Source: Saccharomonospora halophila 8 | GTDB lineage: Bacteria > Actinomycetota > Actinomycetes > Mycobacteriales > Pseudonocardiaceae | DNA: 40,477 nucleotides | Direction: 5' to 3' | Assembly: GCF_000383775.1 (NCBI RefSeq) | Contig: NZ_KB912488.1 | Span: 33,978-74,454, forward strand | Shown here: positions 8,473 to 17,216 of the stretch, in pieces | Layout: every line of letters begins with the position of its first letter | Position numbering within the stretch: position 1 is the first letter of the stretch | Notes under the pieces: model-generated | The model's database searches: none | Seen by the model: only the letters and a program-made list of their open reading frames with translations | What the model was told of the DNA's origin: nothing | Made by a program: the position numbers and the translations under genes

Positions 8473-9296
8473 TAACTGTTGTCGTCCGGGGCGGTGAGGA
8501 CCCACGGGCCGTCGTCGGTGATCGCGACCGTGTGTTCCCAGTGTGCGGCGCGGGAGCCGTCGGCGGTGACCACGGTCCATCCGTCGTCCAGCTCGACGGC
8601 TTCCGAGGACCCGGCTGTGAGCATCGGCTCGATGGCGAGCGCCATGCCGGACGTGAGCTTCGGGCCCCGGCCCGGCCGGCCGAGGTTCGGAAGGAACGGC
8701 TCCATGTGCATCTCGCGGCCGATCCCGTGTCCGCCGTACTCGGCGATCATCCCGTACTCCACGCCGTGCTCCGCGGCGCTCCGCTGGGCCGCCGTTTCGA
8801 TGGCGTGCGAGATGTCCGTCAGCCGCGCGGCCGAACCGATGGCGGCCACTCCTGCCTCCATCGCCGCCCTGGTGGCCTCGGAGAGTGCGCGATCGCGATC
8901 CGGGACCGTGCCGATCTCGATGGTCACCGCCGAATCGCCGTGCCACCCGTCGAGGATCGCGCCACAGTCCACCGACAGCAGGTCACCGTCATTGAGCACG
9001 CGGTCCCGGGTCGGGATGCCGTGGACGATCTGCTCGTTCACCGATGCGCAGATCGACGCGGGAAAGCCGTGGTAGCCCTTGAACGACGGCACCGCATCCG
9101 CGTCGCGGATCGTCTGTTCGGCGAGCTCGTTCAGCTCACCGGTACTCGCACCGGGCACGGCCGACCGCCGTACCAGGTCGAGGGTCCGGGCGACGACGAG
9201 TCCGGCGCGTCGCATCGCGTCGAGCTCGCCGCGCGTCTTGACCTCGATCGTATTTCGGCGTCGGAACATATCCAGCAGTGAGCCGACCAGACTCAC
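8472..9296 (-). CDS. map: Methionine aminopeptidase, type I
   Basis: Removes the N-terminal Met from nascent proteins. The pita-bread fold ligands are all visible: D110 (SVDCG), D121 (WHGD), H190 (GGHGIG), E223 (AIEPM) and E254 (WEHT), with substrate-side H92 (IVHGIP). The GTG at 9296 overlaps the adk stop by 4 nt; an in-frame ATG at 9269 (MFRRRNTIE) is an alternative that gives a more usual N-terminus. 274 residues. Part of the secY-adk-map run. Confidence 0.95.
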   Translation of the reverse strand: MSLVGSLLDMFRRRNTIEVKTRGELDAMRRAGLVVARTLDLVRRSAVPGASTGELNELAEQTIRDADAVPSFKGYHGFPASICASVNEQIVHGIPTRDRVLNDGDLLSVDCGAILDGWHGDSAVTIEIGTVPDRDRALSEATRAAMEAGVAAIGSAARLTDISHAIETAAQRSAAEHGVEYGMIAEYGGHGIGREMHMEPFLPNLGRPGRGPKLTSGMALAIEPMLTAGSSEAVELDDGWTVVTADGSRAAHWEHTVAITDDGPWVLTAPDDNS

Positions 9297-9847
9297 GAGC
9301 GCTTGCCGAGCGCGTCGAGCACCCTGTTCGACACCTCGTCGATGTCCCCGACACCGTCGACCGTCAGCAGGATGTCGGAGTAGTACTCCAGCAGCGGCGC
9401 CGTCTCCGAGCGGTACACCTGCTGCCTACGGCGGATGACGTCCTCGGTGTCGTCGGACCGTCCGCGCTCCAGCAACCGCTCGACCAGCAGGTCTTCGGAC
9501 ACCTGGAGCTCAATCACCGCGTCGAGCGCGGCGTCGTTGTCGGCGAGCATCTCGCCGAGCACCTCGGCCTGCTTGGTGTTCCGCGGGAAGCCGTCGAGCA
9601 GGAAGCCGCTCTTGGCGTCCGGGTCGCTCAGGCGTTCACGCACCATCTCGTTCGTCACCGTGTCCGGTACGAGCTCGCCGGCGTCGAGATAGCGCTTCGC
9701 TTCCCGGCCGAGCGGGGTCTCCTGCCCCACGTGCGACCGGAACAGATCACCGGTGGAGATGTGCGGAACGCCGAGTCTGTCGGACAGCGCCGCAGCTTGC
9801 GTACCTTTTCCGGCCCCTGGAGGACCAACGAGGACCACACGCGTCAT
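9293..9847 (-). CDS. adk: Adenylate kinase, short-LID type
   Basis: Interconverts ATP + AMP and 2 ADP. The P-loop GPPGAGKGT covers residues 8-16, the AMP site STGDLFR follows, and DGFPRN is at 85-90. The LID (about 129-140) is only a short loop without Cys, so this is the 184-residue short form seen in actinobacteria. ATG overlaps the secY stop (ATGA) and its own stop overlaps map, so secY-adk-map are translationally coupled. Confidence 0.97.
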   Translation of the reverse strand: MTRVVLVGPPGAGKGTQAAALSDRLGVPHISTGDLFRSHVGQETPLGREAKRYLDAGELVPDTVTNEMVRERLSDPDAKSGFLLDGFPRNTKQAEVLGEMLADNDAALDAVIELQVSEDLLVERLLERGRSDDTEDVIRRRQQVYRSETAPLLEYYSDILLTVDGVGDIDEVSNRVLDALGKRS

Positions 9848-11160
9848 CGGAGGAACCCTTCATAGTTGCGCTGCATCAGCTGGCTCTCGATCTGCTTCAC
9901 GGTGTGCAGGGCGACACCGACCATGATCAGCACAGCTGTTCCGCCGAACGGGAAGTTCTGGGCGCCGCCGCCTTGCTGGCTCCCGGTCATGGACAGGAAG
10001 AAGTTGGGCAGGATCGCCACGATACCCAGGTAGATCGACCCGGGCAGGGTGATCCGGTTGAGCACGAACCCGAGGTACTCGGCGGTCGGCCGACCCGGGC
10101 GGATCCCCGGGATGAAGCCGCCGAACTTCTTCATCTCCTCAGCGCGGTCGTCCACGTTGAAGGTGATCGTGATGTAGAAGTACGTGAAAAAGATGATCAT
10201 CGAGAAGTACAGCAGGATGTGTACCCAGCTCGACTGATCGGTCAGGTACGTCTGGATGAACTGCTGCCATCCGGACGCCTCGTTCGGATCCCCGATGAGC
10301 TGCCCGAGCAGATCGGGCAGGTACAGCAACGAGGACGCGAAGATCACCGGGATCACACCGGCCTGGTTGACCTTGATCGGCAGGTAGGTCGAGGTTCCGC
10401 CGTACATCCGGCGGCCGACCATCCGCTTGGCGTACTGCACCGGGATCCGGCGCTGGCCCTGCTCGACGAAGACCACGCTCGCGATGATCGCCAGTCCGAG
10501 GACGCAGACGAAGAAGAACGTGAGCCCGCCCGCCGAGCTCAGGATGTTCGCCCCCTCCTCGGGGATCCGCGCGGCGATGTTGAGGAAGATGAGCAGGGAC
10601 ATGCCGTTGCCGACACCGCGCTCGGTGATCAGCTCGCCGAGCCACATCATCACGGCGGTGCCCGCGGTCATCGTCAGCACCGTGAGGGCCAACGAGTAGA
10701 CGCTGTCGTCCGGCAGCACCGGTACCTCACAGCCGACGAACAGCTGATTGCGGTCCGCCAAGGCGACCACGCCGGTGGCCTGCAGGATCGCGAGTCCGAT
10801 CGTCAGGTACCGCGTGTACTGCGTCAGCTTGCCCTGTCCGGCCTGGCCTTCCTTCTTCAGCTCCTCGAACCGGGGGATCACCACCGTCAACAGCTGCACG
10901 ATGATGCTCGCCGTGATGTAGGGCATGATGCCCGTGGCGAACACGGACAGCTGTAGCAGCGCCCCACCACTGAACAGGTTCAGCAGCGAGAAGATGTTCT
11001 GATCCTCTGCCTGCGCCTGACATGCCTGCACGTTGGGGTACGAAACCCCGGGAGCTGGCGTGACCGCACCGACGCGGTAGACGGCCACGATCATCAGCGT
11101 GAACAGGATCTTCTTGCGCAGGTCCGGCGTCGCGAGAGCCGAGCGGAAGGCGCTGAGCAC
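9844..11160 (-). CDS. secY: Sec translocon channel subunit SecY
   Basis: The ten-helix pore of the general protein secretion channel. GTG 11160 (reading [17 protein letters not shown]) is chosen because GAGGAGGT lies 8 nt upstream and the N-terminus then matches the family; the longer frame to 11214 adds an unrelated stretch. Plug/pore region ([11 protein letters not shown]), the cytosolic loops ([23 protein letters not shown]) and ten hydrophobic segments are visible. 438 residues. It is separated from rplO by a secreted-protein cassette, unlike the common rplO-secY adjacency. Confidence 0.97.
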   Translation of the reverse strand: MLSAFRSALATPDLRKKILFTLMIVAVYRVGAVTPAPGVSYPNVQACQAQAEDQNIFSLLNLFSGGALLQLSVFATGIMPYITASIIVQLLTVVIPRFEELKKEGQAGQGKLTQYTRYLTIGLAILQATGVVALADRNQLFVGCEVPVLPDDSVYSLALTVLTMTAGTAVMMWLGELITERGVGNGMSLLIFLNIAARIPEEGANILSSAGGLTFFFVCVLGLAIIASVVFVEQGQRRIPVQYAKRMVGRRMYGGTSTYLPIKVNQAGVIPVIFASSLLYLPDLLGQLIGDPNEASGWQQFIQTYLTDQSSWVHILLYFSMIIFFTYFYITITFNVDDRAEEMKKFGGFIPGIRPGRPTAEYLGFVLNRITLPGSIYLGIVAILPNFFLSMTGSQQGGGAQNFPFGGTAVLIMVGVALHTVKQIESQLMQRNYEGFLR

Positions 11161-11257
11161 GCGGGGGACCTCCTCGGCGTCGTCGGCGGACCGACGATCG
11201 GCTTGGCCGACCACCTTGGCCGGCTGGACACTCTGTCACTGGCGGGCAAGCCAGGCA

Positions 11258-11285
11258 CGCTCGGGGCACATGGGTGCCCCAAGCG
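11258..11285 (-). promoter_or_regulatory. Stable hairpin in the secY leader
   Basis: On the minus-strand RNA a 12-bp stem (one G-U pair) with the 4-nt loop CCAU forms between 11285-11274 and 11269-11258, core GGGGCAC/GUGCCCC. If transcription begins near 11287 the hairpin is at the extreme 5' end of the secY mRNA. It could instead be a second terminator of the upstream secreted-protein operon. Confidence 0.45.
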
Positions 11286-11293
11286 TCGATCCG

Positions 11294-11302
11294 ACTCTAA
11301 CA
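11294..11302 (-). promoter_or_regulatory. Candidate extended -10 promoter for secY
   Basis: TGT-TAGAGT on the minus strand fits an extended -10 (TGnTAnnnT). The -35 position has no good hexamer. It would give a leader of about 125 nt. Confidence 0.35.
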
Positions 11303-11375
11303 GCATCATCGGGCGCTGCCGCACACAGTGCACGCTTCGTGGGGCACGGGACCGTTCGGCCGGAGCCCGACGAGC

Positions 11376-11438
11376 ACGTTTCGCCCGCTGAACGCGGTTC
11401 TCCGCGGCGAGTGAGGGCACGTTCAGCGGGCGAAACGT
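11376..11438. repeat. Long inverted repeat of the GTTTCGCCCGCTGAAC family
   Basis: Perfect 19-nt arms (11376-11394 and 11420-11438; core CGTTTCGCCCGCTGAACG) around a 25-nt spacer. It starts 19 nt after the stop of the 11457 gene, so it can serve as that operon's terminator. Single related copies lie at 12750-12767 and 8360-8377. Confidence 0.7.
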
Positions 11439-11456
11439 CGCGGTTGCCGGAACGGG

Positions 11457-12050
11457 TCAGCAGACGGGGGTCGTGCCGTCGACGCGGACGTCCCAAGCGG
11501 GGTGGGGCGCCGGTCCGTCGATGACCACGTCGTGGACGTACCAGTAGTAGTGGCCGTAGTAGGGGTCGCCGAAATGCATCTCGTAGGTTCCCCGCACCTT
11601 CTGGCGCATCGGGGCGGCGAAGATGTCGACCGCCTGGTACGGCCCCAGCTCGTGACGGATCTCGTCCGCCTTCGTGGTGGTCCAACTCCACTCTCGATTG
11701 AAACTCATCTCGTAGCTGGCTTCGAAGATCTCACCGAGCGTGACCCCGGCCCTGATCGTCACCCCAACCGAGTTCGTCGTCGTCTGCGACGACTCCCACC
11801 GGATCACACGGGTCGAGATGCCCTCCGAACAGTTCTGCGCACCGCCGGCCAACTCGTAGGTTCCGCGGTACACCTCCGGGGGCCCGGATGGATGAAATTC
11901 GCAGAGGTCCGTCCGACCTTGCTCGCACTGTTCCAGCAGTTGGCGGACGGTGGGACTCTCCGCAGCGCTCGCCGTAACGGGTATGAGCAGTACTCCGAGC
12001 ATCGCCACCGCACCGATGAGCACTGCCAGCGCTCGCCTACCACGTCCCAT
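11457..12050 (-). CDS. Secreted protein, candidate aerolysin/ETX-MTX2-like fold
   Basis: A 197-residue protein with a clear Sec signal peptide (basic start, hydrophobic core to about residue 27, ASA-A cleavage near 29). The mature part has four Cys (near 41, 47, 74 and the last residue), suggesting two disulfides. From about 80 to 165 it alternates Ser/Thr-rich strands (SSQTTTNSVGV, WSWTTTKADEIRHE), a GPY turn and a KVRGTYEMHFG strand. This resembles the beta-rich membrane-insertion module of aerolysin-type proteins, by my reading only. AGGAGG overlaps the stop of the upstream crystallin-like gene, so the two are co-expressed. Unrelated to its ribosomal neighbours; function unknown. Confidence 0.7.
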   Translation of the reverse strand: MGRGRRALAVLIGAVAMLGVLLIPVTASAAESPTVRQLLEQCEQGRTDLCEFHPSGPPEVYRGTYELAGGAQNCSEGISTRVIRWESSQTTTNSVGVTIRAGVTLGEIFEASYEMSFNREWSWTTTKADEIRHELGPYQAVDIFAAPMRQKVRGTYEMHFGDPYYGHYYWYVHDVVIDGPAPHPAWDVRVDGTTPVC

Positions 12051-12060
12051 CTCGCCCTCC

Positions 12061-12567
12061 TCAGCTCAGCCCTACGGTCACGGTGCGGTCGTTGATGTAG
12101 CTGCCCACTTCCGGGTGGTTCTCCTTGTACGGACCGGCCCGATCCCCGGAGTCCGGATACAGCCAGACCCAGCACGTCGACCACGCTTGGACGGACGAAA
12201 TCCGGTTCTGCCAGTAGTCGTCGAGGTCAAGCCAGAAGTCGATCTTGCCGTTCTTCGGGCAGGGCTCCGGAACGGTAACGGTGAGCGTGGCGCCGCCGTA
12301 GTCGCTGTGCTCGAACACGGTCGCCCCGATGATCTCGCCTGCCGTGCGGGCGGAGACGCTTGTGCCGCCCCGTTGCGTCGCCTCGTCGAGCGAGTTGTAG
12401 CAGCGATACTCCTGCGTCGTCACGCTGTATACGCAGTGCTCGCCATCGGGTGCGGCGGCCGCAGGCACCGCCGCGAGCGCGAGCATCGCCGCGGTGCCGA
12501 CGGTGGCGGAAAGGGCGAGGGCGGCACGACAGCGGTGCCGCCTCCGCGTGATTCCGGCTGATGTCAT
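12061..12567 (-). CDS. Secreted beta/gamma-crystallin-like protein
   Basis: 168 residues with a signal peptide (RRRHRCR, hydrophobic stretch, AAAA cleavage near 38). The mature part carries a Greek-key signature VFEHSDYGGATLTV (aromatic-x4-Y-x-G) and NRISSV, close to the Ca-binding N-x-x-S-S motif, then LYPDSGDRAG and INDRTVTVGL as a second half-motif. Four Cys in the mature part probably form two disulfides. Related small secreted crystallin-fold proteins of streptomycetes include protease inhibitors and killer-like toxins (family knowledge). GGGAGGAGAT precedes the ATG. A GAACCGGTTC palindrome at 12593-12602 lies in the leader. First gene of a two-gene operon. Confidence 0.75.
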   Translation of the reverse strand: MTSAGITRRRHRCRAALALSATVGTAAMLALAAVPAAAAPDGEHCVYSVTTQEYRCYNSLDEATQRGGTSVSARTAGEIIGATVFEHSDYGGATLTVTVPEPCPKNGKIDFWLDLDDYWQNRISSVQAWSTCWVWLYPDSGDRAGPYKENHPEVGSYINDRTVTVGLS

Positions 12568-12749
12568 GCGATCTCCTCCCAGAGCCGAGCCCGAACCGGT
12601 TCAGGCGGACTCGACCCTTTCGAGGAGCCGCGCGATCGATTGAGGGCCAACTCGCGAGTAACCCACAGAGGTCTCCCCGGTTCCCGACGATCGTTCTCCC
12701 CTGCTCGGGTGGCCGTGGCCCCTGCGCCGCCCAGGAACCGGCCGCACCG

Positions 12750-12767
12750 CGTTTCGCGGGCTGAACG
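12750..12767. repeat. Copy of dispersed repeat CGTTTCGC-nn-GCTGAACG
   Basis: CGTTTCGCGGGCTGAACG matches 16 of 18 positions of the arm at 11377-11394, in the same orientation, and is followed by TGGTC as at 8378-8382. It lies on the other side of the secreted-protein operon. Confidence 0.55.
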
Positions 12768-12805
12768 TGGTCTGGCGAGGGACGGCCGGGATGTGTGCGC
12801 CCATG

Positions 12806-12841
12806 ACAACGGCCCGCCCGGGTATCCGGGCGGGCCGTTGT
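12806..12841 (-). terminator. Strong terminator hairpin after rplO
   Basis: A perfect 16-bp GC-rich stem (12806-12821 with 12826-12841) and a 4-nt loop, 24 nt after the rplO stop. No T-run. It likely ends the spc operon before the secreted-protein cassette; the reverse direction has no gene to terminate here. The rest of the 12568-12865 gap holds the putative promoter area of the crystallin operon and the repeat at 12750. Confidence 0.8.
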
Positions 12842-12865
12842 CCTGTGGTTGCGGCGGGTTACCGC

Positions 12866-13309
12866 TCAGAGTCGGGTCGCCGTGCCGCCCACCGACTCGA
12901 TCTTCTCCCGGGCCGACTTCGAGAAGGCGTCGGCGGCGACGTCGAGCTTGACGCCGTTCACGTCGCCGTCGCCGAGGACCTTCACGAGTTCGTCCTTGTG
13001 GACAAGGCCCCGGGACACCAGCTCGTCCCTGCCGACCGTGCCGCCGTCCGGGAACGCGCGGACGAGATCGCCCACGTTGATTCCCTGGTACGCGGTGCGG
13101 TTGCGGTTCTTGAACCCACGCAGCTTCGGGAGCCGCTGCTGGATGGGCATCTGCCCACCCTCGAAGCCGGCGGGCACGTTCTTGCGGGCCCTGGTGCCCT
13201 TCGTACCGCGACCCGCCGTCTTGCCCTTCGAGCTCTCACCACGGCCGACACGGATCTTGTCCCGATTGGCGCCGGGGGCCGGCCTCAGGTGGTGGATCTT
13301 GATGGCCAT
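12866..13309 (-). CDS. rplO: Ribosomal protein uL15
   Basis: Late-assembling large-subunit protein. The Gly/Arg-rich N-terminus ([18 protein letters not shown]) and the [18 protein letters not shown] block are diagnostic. 147 residues. Its ATG overlaps the rpmD stop by one base (TAATG). Last gene of the spc operon here, followed by a strong hairpin rather than secY. Confidence 0.97.
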   Translation of the reverse strand: MAIKIHHLRPAPGANRDKIRVGRGESSKGKTAGRGTKGTRARKNVPAGFEGGQMPIQQRLPKLRGFKNRNRTAYQGINVGDLVRAFPDGGTVGRDELVSRGLVHKDELVKVLGDGDVNGVKLDVAADAFSKSAREKIESVGGTATRL

Positions 13310-13491
13310 TACTTGACCTCCTCCACGTTCACCAGGTGGCGGACCGCGTTGATCAGACCACGCACCTGTGGCGTGTCCTCCCGCACCACCGACTGGTGGA
13401 TCTTGCGCAGGCCGAGGGTGCGCAGCGAGGCCTTCTGGCTCTTCTGCGTGCCGACCAGGCCCCTGGTCTGCGTGACCTTCAGTTGCGTCAT
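13309..13491 (-). CDS. rpmD: Ribosomal protein uL30
   Basis: A 60-residue protein: [15 protein letters not shown], then [12 protein letters not shown] and [14 protein letters not shown]. Length and motifs match bacterial L30. ATG at 13491 lies 1 nt after the rpsE stop; the longer open frame upstream is the shadow of rpsE. Confidence 0.96.
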   Translation of the reverse strand: MTQLKVTQTRGLVGTQKSQKASLRTLGLRKIHQSVVREDTPQVRGLINAVRHLVNVEEVK

Positions 13492-13492
13492 G

Positions 13493-14128
13493 TCAGACCT
13501 CCTGCCCCGCGCGCTGGCGCAGCATCCGGGCCGGGGCGACGTCCTCGAGCGGCAGTCCACGACGGGCCGCCACCTCCTCCGGACGCTGCAGATCCCGCAG
13601 GGCCCGCACGGTCGCGTGCACGATGTTGATCGCGTTGTCGCTGCCCAGCGACTTCGACAACACGTCGTGCACCCCGGCGCACTCCAGCACCGCACGCACG
13701 GCACCACCGGCGATCACACCGGTACCGGGGCTCGCCGGACGGAGCAGAACCACACCCGCGGCCTCCTCACCCTGCACGGGGTGCGGGATGCTGCCCGCGA
13801 TCCGGGGCACGCGGAAGAAGTTCTTCTTGGCCTCCTCGACGCCCTTGGCGATCGCCGAGGGCACCTCCTTGGCCTTTCCGTAGCCGACACCGACCTGCCC
13901 GTCGCCGTCCCCGACGACGACCAGCGCGGTGAAGCTGAAGCGCCGACCACCCTGGACGACCTTCGCCACCCGGTTGATCGATACGACGCGCTCGAGGTGC
14001 GGGGTCTTGTCCTGGGCCGCCCCGCCACGGCCACCGTCACGACGGTCCCTGCGGTCCCGGCCGCCACCGCGCTCGCGGTCGCCGCCCGGTCCCCCCTGGC
14101 CGCCGGATTGCCGCGTACGTCCCGGCAT
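13493..14128 (-). CDS. rpsE: Ribosomal protein uS5 with Gly/Arg-rich N-terminus
   Basis: uS5 acts in decoding accuracy and mRNA unwinding at the entry channel. Residues 1-40 are a Gly/Arg/Asp-rich extension. The double-stranded RNA-binding-like domain follows ([20 protein letters not shown]), then [15 protein letters not shown] and [16 protein letters not shown]. In the loop that contacts the spectinomycin site residue 59 is Gln (CAG at 13952-13954), where E. coli has Lys26. 211 residues. Confidence 0.96.
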   Translation of the reverse strand: MPGRTRQSGGQGGPGGDRERGGGRDRRDRRDGGRGGAAQDKTPHLERVVSINRVAKVVQGGRRFSFTALVVVGDGDGQVGVGYGKAKEVPSAIAKGVEEAKKNFFRVPRIAGSIPHPVQGEEAAGVVLLRPASPGTGVIAGGAVRAVLECAGVHDVLSKSLGSDNAINIVHATVRALRDLQRPEEVAARRGLPLEDVAPARMLRQRAGQEV

Positions 14129-14164
14129 CAGGCGTTCCTTCCGTTCTCGAGAAATGTGCTCATG

Positions 14165-14563
14165 TCAGAACTCCAACCCCGCCTCGCGGGCGGCGTCGGC
14201 GAGAGCCGCGATCCGGCCGTGGTAGGCGTTGCCACCGCGGTCGAACACCGCTCGCGAGACGCCCGCGTCCTTGGCGCGGGCGGCGACCAGCTCGCCGACC
14301 CTCGTGGCCTTGGCCTTCTTGTCGCCCTCGACGGTGCGCACGTCCGCCTCCAACGTCGACGCCGCGGCCACCGTGTGGCCCGCGTCGTCGTCGATCAGCT
14401 GGACGACGAGGTGCCGCGAGGAGCGCTTGACCGACATCCGCGGGGTCTGCGCCGTGCCGCTGATCTTCTTCCGCAGCCGTGCGTGCCTGCGGGCCTTGCC
14501 GGCGCGACGACGGGTGGAGATGTCCTTGCCGACCGGCTTGCGCTTCGTCACCGTTTCGCTCAT
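14165..14563 (-). CDS. rplR: Ribosomal protein uL18
   Basis: uL18 binds 5S rRNA in the central protuberance. The Arg/Lys-rich N-terminus ([16 protein letters not shown]), the strand [18 protein letters not shown], and [20 protein letters not shown] near the end are typical. ATG 14563 (MSETVTKRK) gives the usual N-terminus; a GTG two codons upstream at 14569 overlaps the rplF stop and is also possible. Confidence 0.96.
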   Translation of the reverse strand: MSETVTKRKPVGKDISTRRRAGKARRHARLRKKISGTAQTPRMSVKRSSRHLVVQLIDDDAGHTVAAASTLEADVRTVEGDKKAKATRVGELVAARAKDAGVSRAVFDRGGNAYHGRIAALADAAREAGLEF

Positions 14564-14565
14564 GA

Positions 14566-15105
14566 TCACTTACCCGTCTTTCCGACCTTGCGACGGATGC
14601 GCTCGCCCTCGTACCGCAGGCCCTTGCCCTTGTAGGGGTCGGGACGCCGGAGCTTGCGGATGACCGCCGCCGTCTGGCCGACCTTCTGCTTGTCGATGCC
14701 GGACACCGAGAACTTGGTCGGGCTCTCCACCTTGAAGGTGATCCCCTCGGGCGCGGACACCGTCACCGGGTGGCTGAAGCCGAGCGCGAATTCGAGGTCG
14801 TCGCCCTTGGCCTGGACGCGGTAGCCGACTCCGTGAATCTCCATCCGCTTCTCGAAGCCGTCGTTGACTCCGGTGACCAGGTTGTTGACCAGGGTCCGGG
14901 TCAGTCCGTGCAGCGAGCGGTTCTCCCGTTCGTCGTCCGGGCGCCGGACAGCGAGCGTGCCGTCCTCGTCCCGCTCCACGGTGATCGGCTCCGGGACGGT
15001 GTGCTCGAGAGTGCCCTTCGGCCCGGTGACCGAGACGTGCTGACCGTCGATGGTCACCTCGACCCCGGAGGGGACGGTGATCGGCAGCTTACCGATGCGT
15101 GACAT
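14566..15105 (-). CDS. rplF: Ribosomal protein uL6
   Basis: Two tandem alpha/beta L6 repeats near the GTPase centre. [28 protein letters not shown] and the C-terminal [16 protein letters not shown] signature are present. 179 residues, normal length. 15 nt downstream of rpsH. Confidence 0.97.
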   Translation of the reverse strand: MSRIGKLPITVPSGVEVTIDGQHVSVTGPKGTLEHTVPEPITVERDEDGTLAVRRPDDERENRSLHGLTRTLVNNLVTGVNDGFEKRMEIHGVGYRVQAKGDDLEFALGFSHPVTVSAPEGITFKVESPTKFSVSGIDKQKVGQTAAVIRKLRRPDPYKGKGLRYEGERIRRKVGKTGK

Positions 15106-15120
15106 GCCTGTCCCCCTTCC

Positions 15121-15519
15121 TCACCAGACATAGGCGAGGACTTCCCCGCCCACGCCGTTGCGCTTGCACTGCCGGTCGGTCTGCAGGCCGGACGAGGTCG
15201 AGATGATCGCCACGCCGAGGCCCCCCAGAACGCTGGGCAGGTTGGTCGATTTCGCGTACACACGCAGGCCGGGCTTCGACACGCGCCGCAGACCGGCGAT
15301 GCTGCGCTCGCGGTTGGGGCCGAACTTCAGCTCGACGACCAGGTTCTTGTGCTTGTCTCCCGGCTCGGTGCGGTAGTCCGAGATGTAGCCCTCGCGCTTG
15401 AGGATCTCCGAGATGTTCGCCTTGATCTTCGAGTGCGGCAGCTCGACCACGTCGTGGTACGCCGAGTTCGCGTTCCGCAGACGTGTCAGGAAGTCTGCGA
15501 TCGGGTCGGTCATCGTCAT
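15121..15519 (-). CDS. rpsH: Ribosomal protein uS8
   Basis: Central-domain 16S binder and, in E. coli, translational repressor of the spc operon. [14 protein letters not shown] at the start, then [31 protein letters not shown] and a final GGEVLAYVW. 132 residues. The 122-nt gap from rpsN is GC-rich and strongly self-complementary (CCGG-rich stems at about 15545-15595), which could hold a structured regulatory leader. Confidence 0.97.
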   Translation of the reverse strand: MTMTDPIADFLTRLRNANSAYHDVVELPHSKIKANISEILKREGYISDYRTEPGDKHKNLVVELKFGPNRERSIAGLRRVSKPGLRVYAKSTNLPSVLGGLGVAIISTSSGLQTDRQCKRNGVGGEVLAYVW

Positions 15520-15641
15520 GGTGACCTGTCAACCTTTCTCGCCCCGGTTCCCCTCACCGGCGGCCGGTGCGTACCGGGCCGGCTCGGGGCCTGTGGCGAA
15601 GTGGGATGGATCCCTGTCTGCGCAGGGTGCGGTAAAAGCCT

Positions 15642-15827
15642 TCACCAGCTCGACTTGTTCACGCCGGGGAGCTGGCCCGCGTGCGCCATGTCCCGCAGGC
15701 AGATCCGGCACAGGCCGAACTTGCGGTAGACCGAACGGGGCCGGCCACACTTCTGGCAGCGGGTGTAGGCGCGCACCCGGAACTTGGGCTTGCGGGCAGC
15801 CTTGGCGATCAGAGCTTTCTTGGCCAT
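15642..15827 (-). CDS. rpsN: Ribosomal protein uS14, short zinc-binding type
   Basis: The 61-residue zinc form (type Z). Ligands C24, C27, C40 and C43 are in RCQKCGRP and GLCRICLRD. In actinobacteria a second zinc-free long S14 often exists elsewhere (family knowledge). Starts 4 nt after the tiny ORF at 15832. Confidence 0.97.
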   Translation of the reverse strand: MAKKALIAKAARKPKFRVRAYTRCQKCGRPRSVYRKFGLCRICLRDMAHAGQLPGVNKSSW

Positions 15828-15831
15828 CTGA

Positions 15832-15906
15832 TCAACTCTCCTGATTCTTGCGGGACACCCGCACCCGGTCGGCTTTCATGAGCACAACGGACCGAGTGTC
15901 GCTCAT
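15832..15906 (-). CDS. Candidate 24-residue ORF between rplE and rpsN
   Basis: ATGA overlap with the rplE stop starts a 24-codon frame ([20 protein letters not shown]...) that fills the whole rplE-rpsN gap and stops 4 nt before the rpsN ATG, with GGAG inside its last codons as the rpsN ribosome binding site. It is too short to recognise; it may act only in translational coupling. Confidence 0.35.
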   Translation of the reverse strand: MSDTRSVVLMKADRVRVSRKNQES

Positions 15907-16475
15907 GACGCCTCCTTGAACGGGAAGCCGAGCTTGCGGAGCAACGAGCGGCCCTCGTCGTCGTTGGTCGCCGTGGTGACGACCGTGACGTCCATGCCGC
16001 GGGGGCGGTCGATCGAGTCCGGCGAGATCTCGTGGAACATCGACTGCTCGGTCAACCCGAACGTGTAGTTGCCCTTGCCGTCGAACTGCTTGCTCGACAG
16101 GCCACGGAAGTCCCGGATCCGCGGCAGCGAGATGGTCAGCAGCCGGTCGAGGAACTCCCACATCCGGTCGCCCCGCAGCGTCACCCGGGCACCGATCGGC
16201 TGCCCCTCCCGCAACTTGAACTGCGAGATGGACTTCCGGGCCCGGCGCACCTCGGGACGCTGGCCGGTGATCGCGGCGAGGTCGCGGACCGCACCCTCGA
16301 TGAGCTTGCTGTCCCGGGCGGCGTCGCCGACACCCATGTTCAGCACGACCTTGACCACACCAGGGATCTGGTGCGGGTTGCCCAGGTCGAACTCCTCACG
16401 CAGCTGACCGGCGATCTCATCGCGGTACCGGGTCTTCAACCGCGGCGTCGGGTAGCTTTTCTCTGCGGTGGTCAT
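15903..16475 (-). CDS. rplE: Ribosomal protein uL5
   Basis: 5S rRNA-binding protein of the central protuberance that contacts P-site tRNA. Signature blocks: [44 protein letters not shown], then [11 protein letters not shown]. 190 residues. Its ATG overlaps the rplX stop by one base (TGATG). Confidence 0.97.
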   Translation of the reverse strand: MTTAEKSYPTPRLKTRYRDEIAGQLREEFDLGNPHQIPGVVKVVLNMGVGDAARDSKLIEGAVRDLAAITGQRPEVRRARKSISQFKLREGQPIGARVTLRGDRMWEFLDRLLTISLPRIRDFRGLSSKQFDGKGNYTFGLTEQSMFHEISPDSIDRPRGMDVTVVTTATNDDEGRSLLRKLGFPFKEAS

Positions 16476-16789
16476 CAGATGTCCTTGCCCGTCCTACGCG
16501 AGATACGAACCTTCTTGCCGTCCTCGCCGATGCGGTGTCCCACCCGGGTCGGCTTTCCGTCGGAGTCGACGACCATCACGTTCGACACGTGGATGGGGGC
16601 CTCCTGGGTGACGATGCCGCCGGACTGGGCACCGCGCTGTGTCTGGGTGATCCGGGTGTGCTTCTTGATGCGGTTCACACCCTCGACCAGCACGCGCTGG
16701 CGGCCCGGGTAGGCCTGAATGACCTTGCCCTTGGCACCCTTGTCCTTGCCCGCGATGACGAGGACCGTGTCGCCCTTCTTCACCTTCAT
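16475..16789 (-). CDS. rplX: Ribosomal protein uL24
   Basis: Assembly-initiating large-subunit protein. The KOW motif is at the start ([20 protein letters not shown]), followed by [12 protein letters not shown] and the C-terminal strand [14 protein letters not shown]. 104 residues. Two bases downstream of rplN. Confidence 0.97.
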   Translation of the reverse strand: MKVKKGDTVLVIAGKDKGAKGKVIQAYPGRQRVLVEGVNRIKKHTRITQTQRGAQSGGIVTQEAPIHVSNVMVVDSDGKPTRVGHRIGEDGKKVRISRRTGKDI

Positions 16790-16791
16790 TG

Positions 16792-17160
16792 TCAGAGCAC
16801 CTCCGGCGCGAGCGAGATGATCTTCATGAACTTCCGATCGCGCAGCTCGCGGCCGACCGGCCCGAAGATGCGTGTTCCGCGTGGATCGTTGTCGTTCTTG
16901 ATGAGCACCGCGGCGTTCTCGTCGAACCGGATGTAGGAGCCGTCGGGGCGACGCTTCTCCTTCACCGTCCTGACGATGACGGCCTTGACGACGTCACCAC
17001 GCTTCACATTGGCGCCCGGGATGGCGTCCTTGACGGTGGCGACGATGATGTCGCCGATGCCCGCGTAGCGCCGCCCCGAGCCACCGAGCACCCGGATGGT
17101 CAGGATCTCCTTGGCACCCGTGTTGTCGGCGACTCGCAGTCGCGACTCCTGCTGGATCAC
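16792..17160 (-). CDS. rplN: Ribosomal protein uL14
   Basis: Subunit-interface protein (bridge B8). Starts at GTG 17160: [18 protein letters not shown], then [16 protein letters not shown] and [14 protein letters not shown]. 122 residues, the standard length. First gene of the spc part, after a hairpin that follows rpsQ. Confidence 0.97.
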   Translation of the reverse strand: MIQQESRLRVADNTGAKEILTIRVLGGSGRRYAGIGDIIVATVKDAIPGANVKRGDVVKAVIVRTVKEKRRPDGSYIRFDENAAVLIKNDNDPRGTRIFGPVGRELRDRKFMKIISLAPEVL

Positions 17161-17216
17161 GTCAACTCCTGTATGTCGCGCCGGTTCTCGGCGGGGCCGA
17201 GCCTGGCGGAACGAAC

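Noticed and set aside
12768-14635. 622-codon plus-strand open frame over the spc genes
   Set aside because: Antisense to rplO, rpmD, rpsE and rplR; no family similarity.
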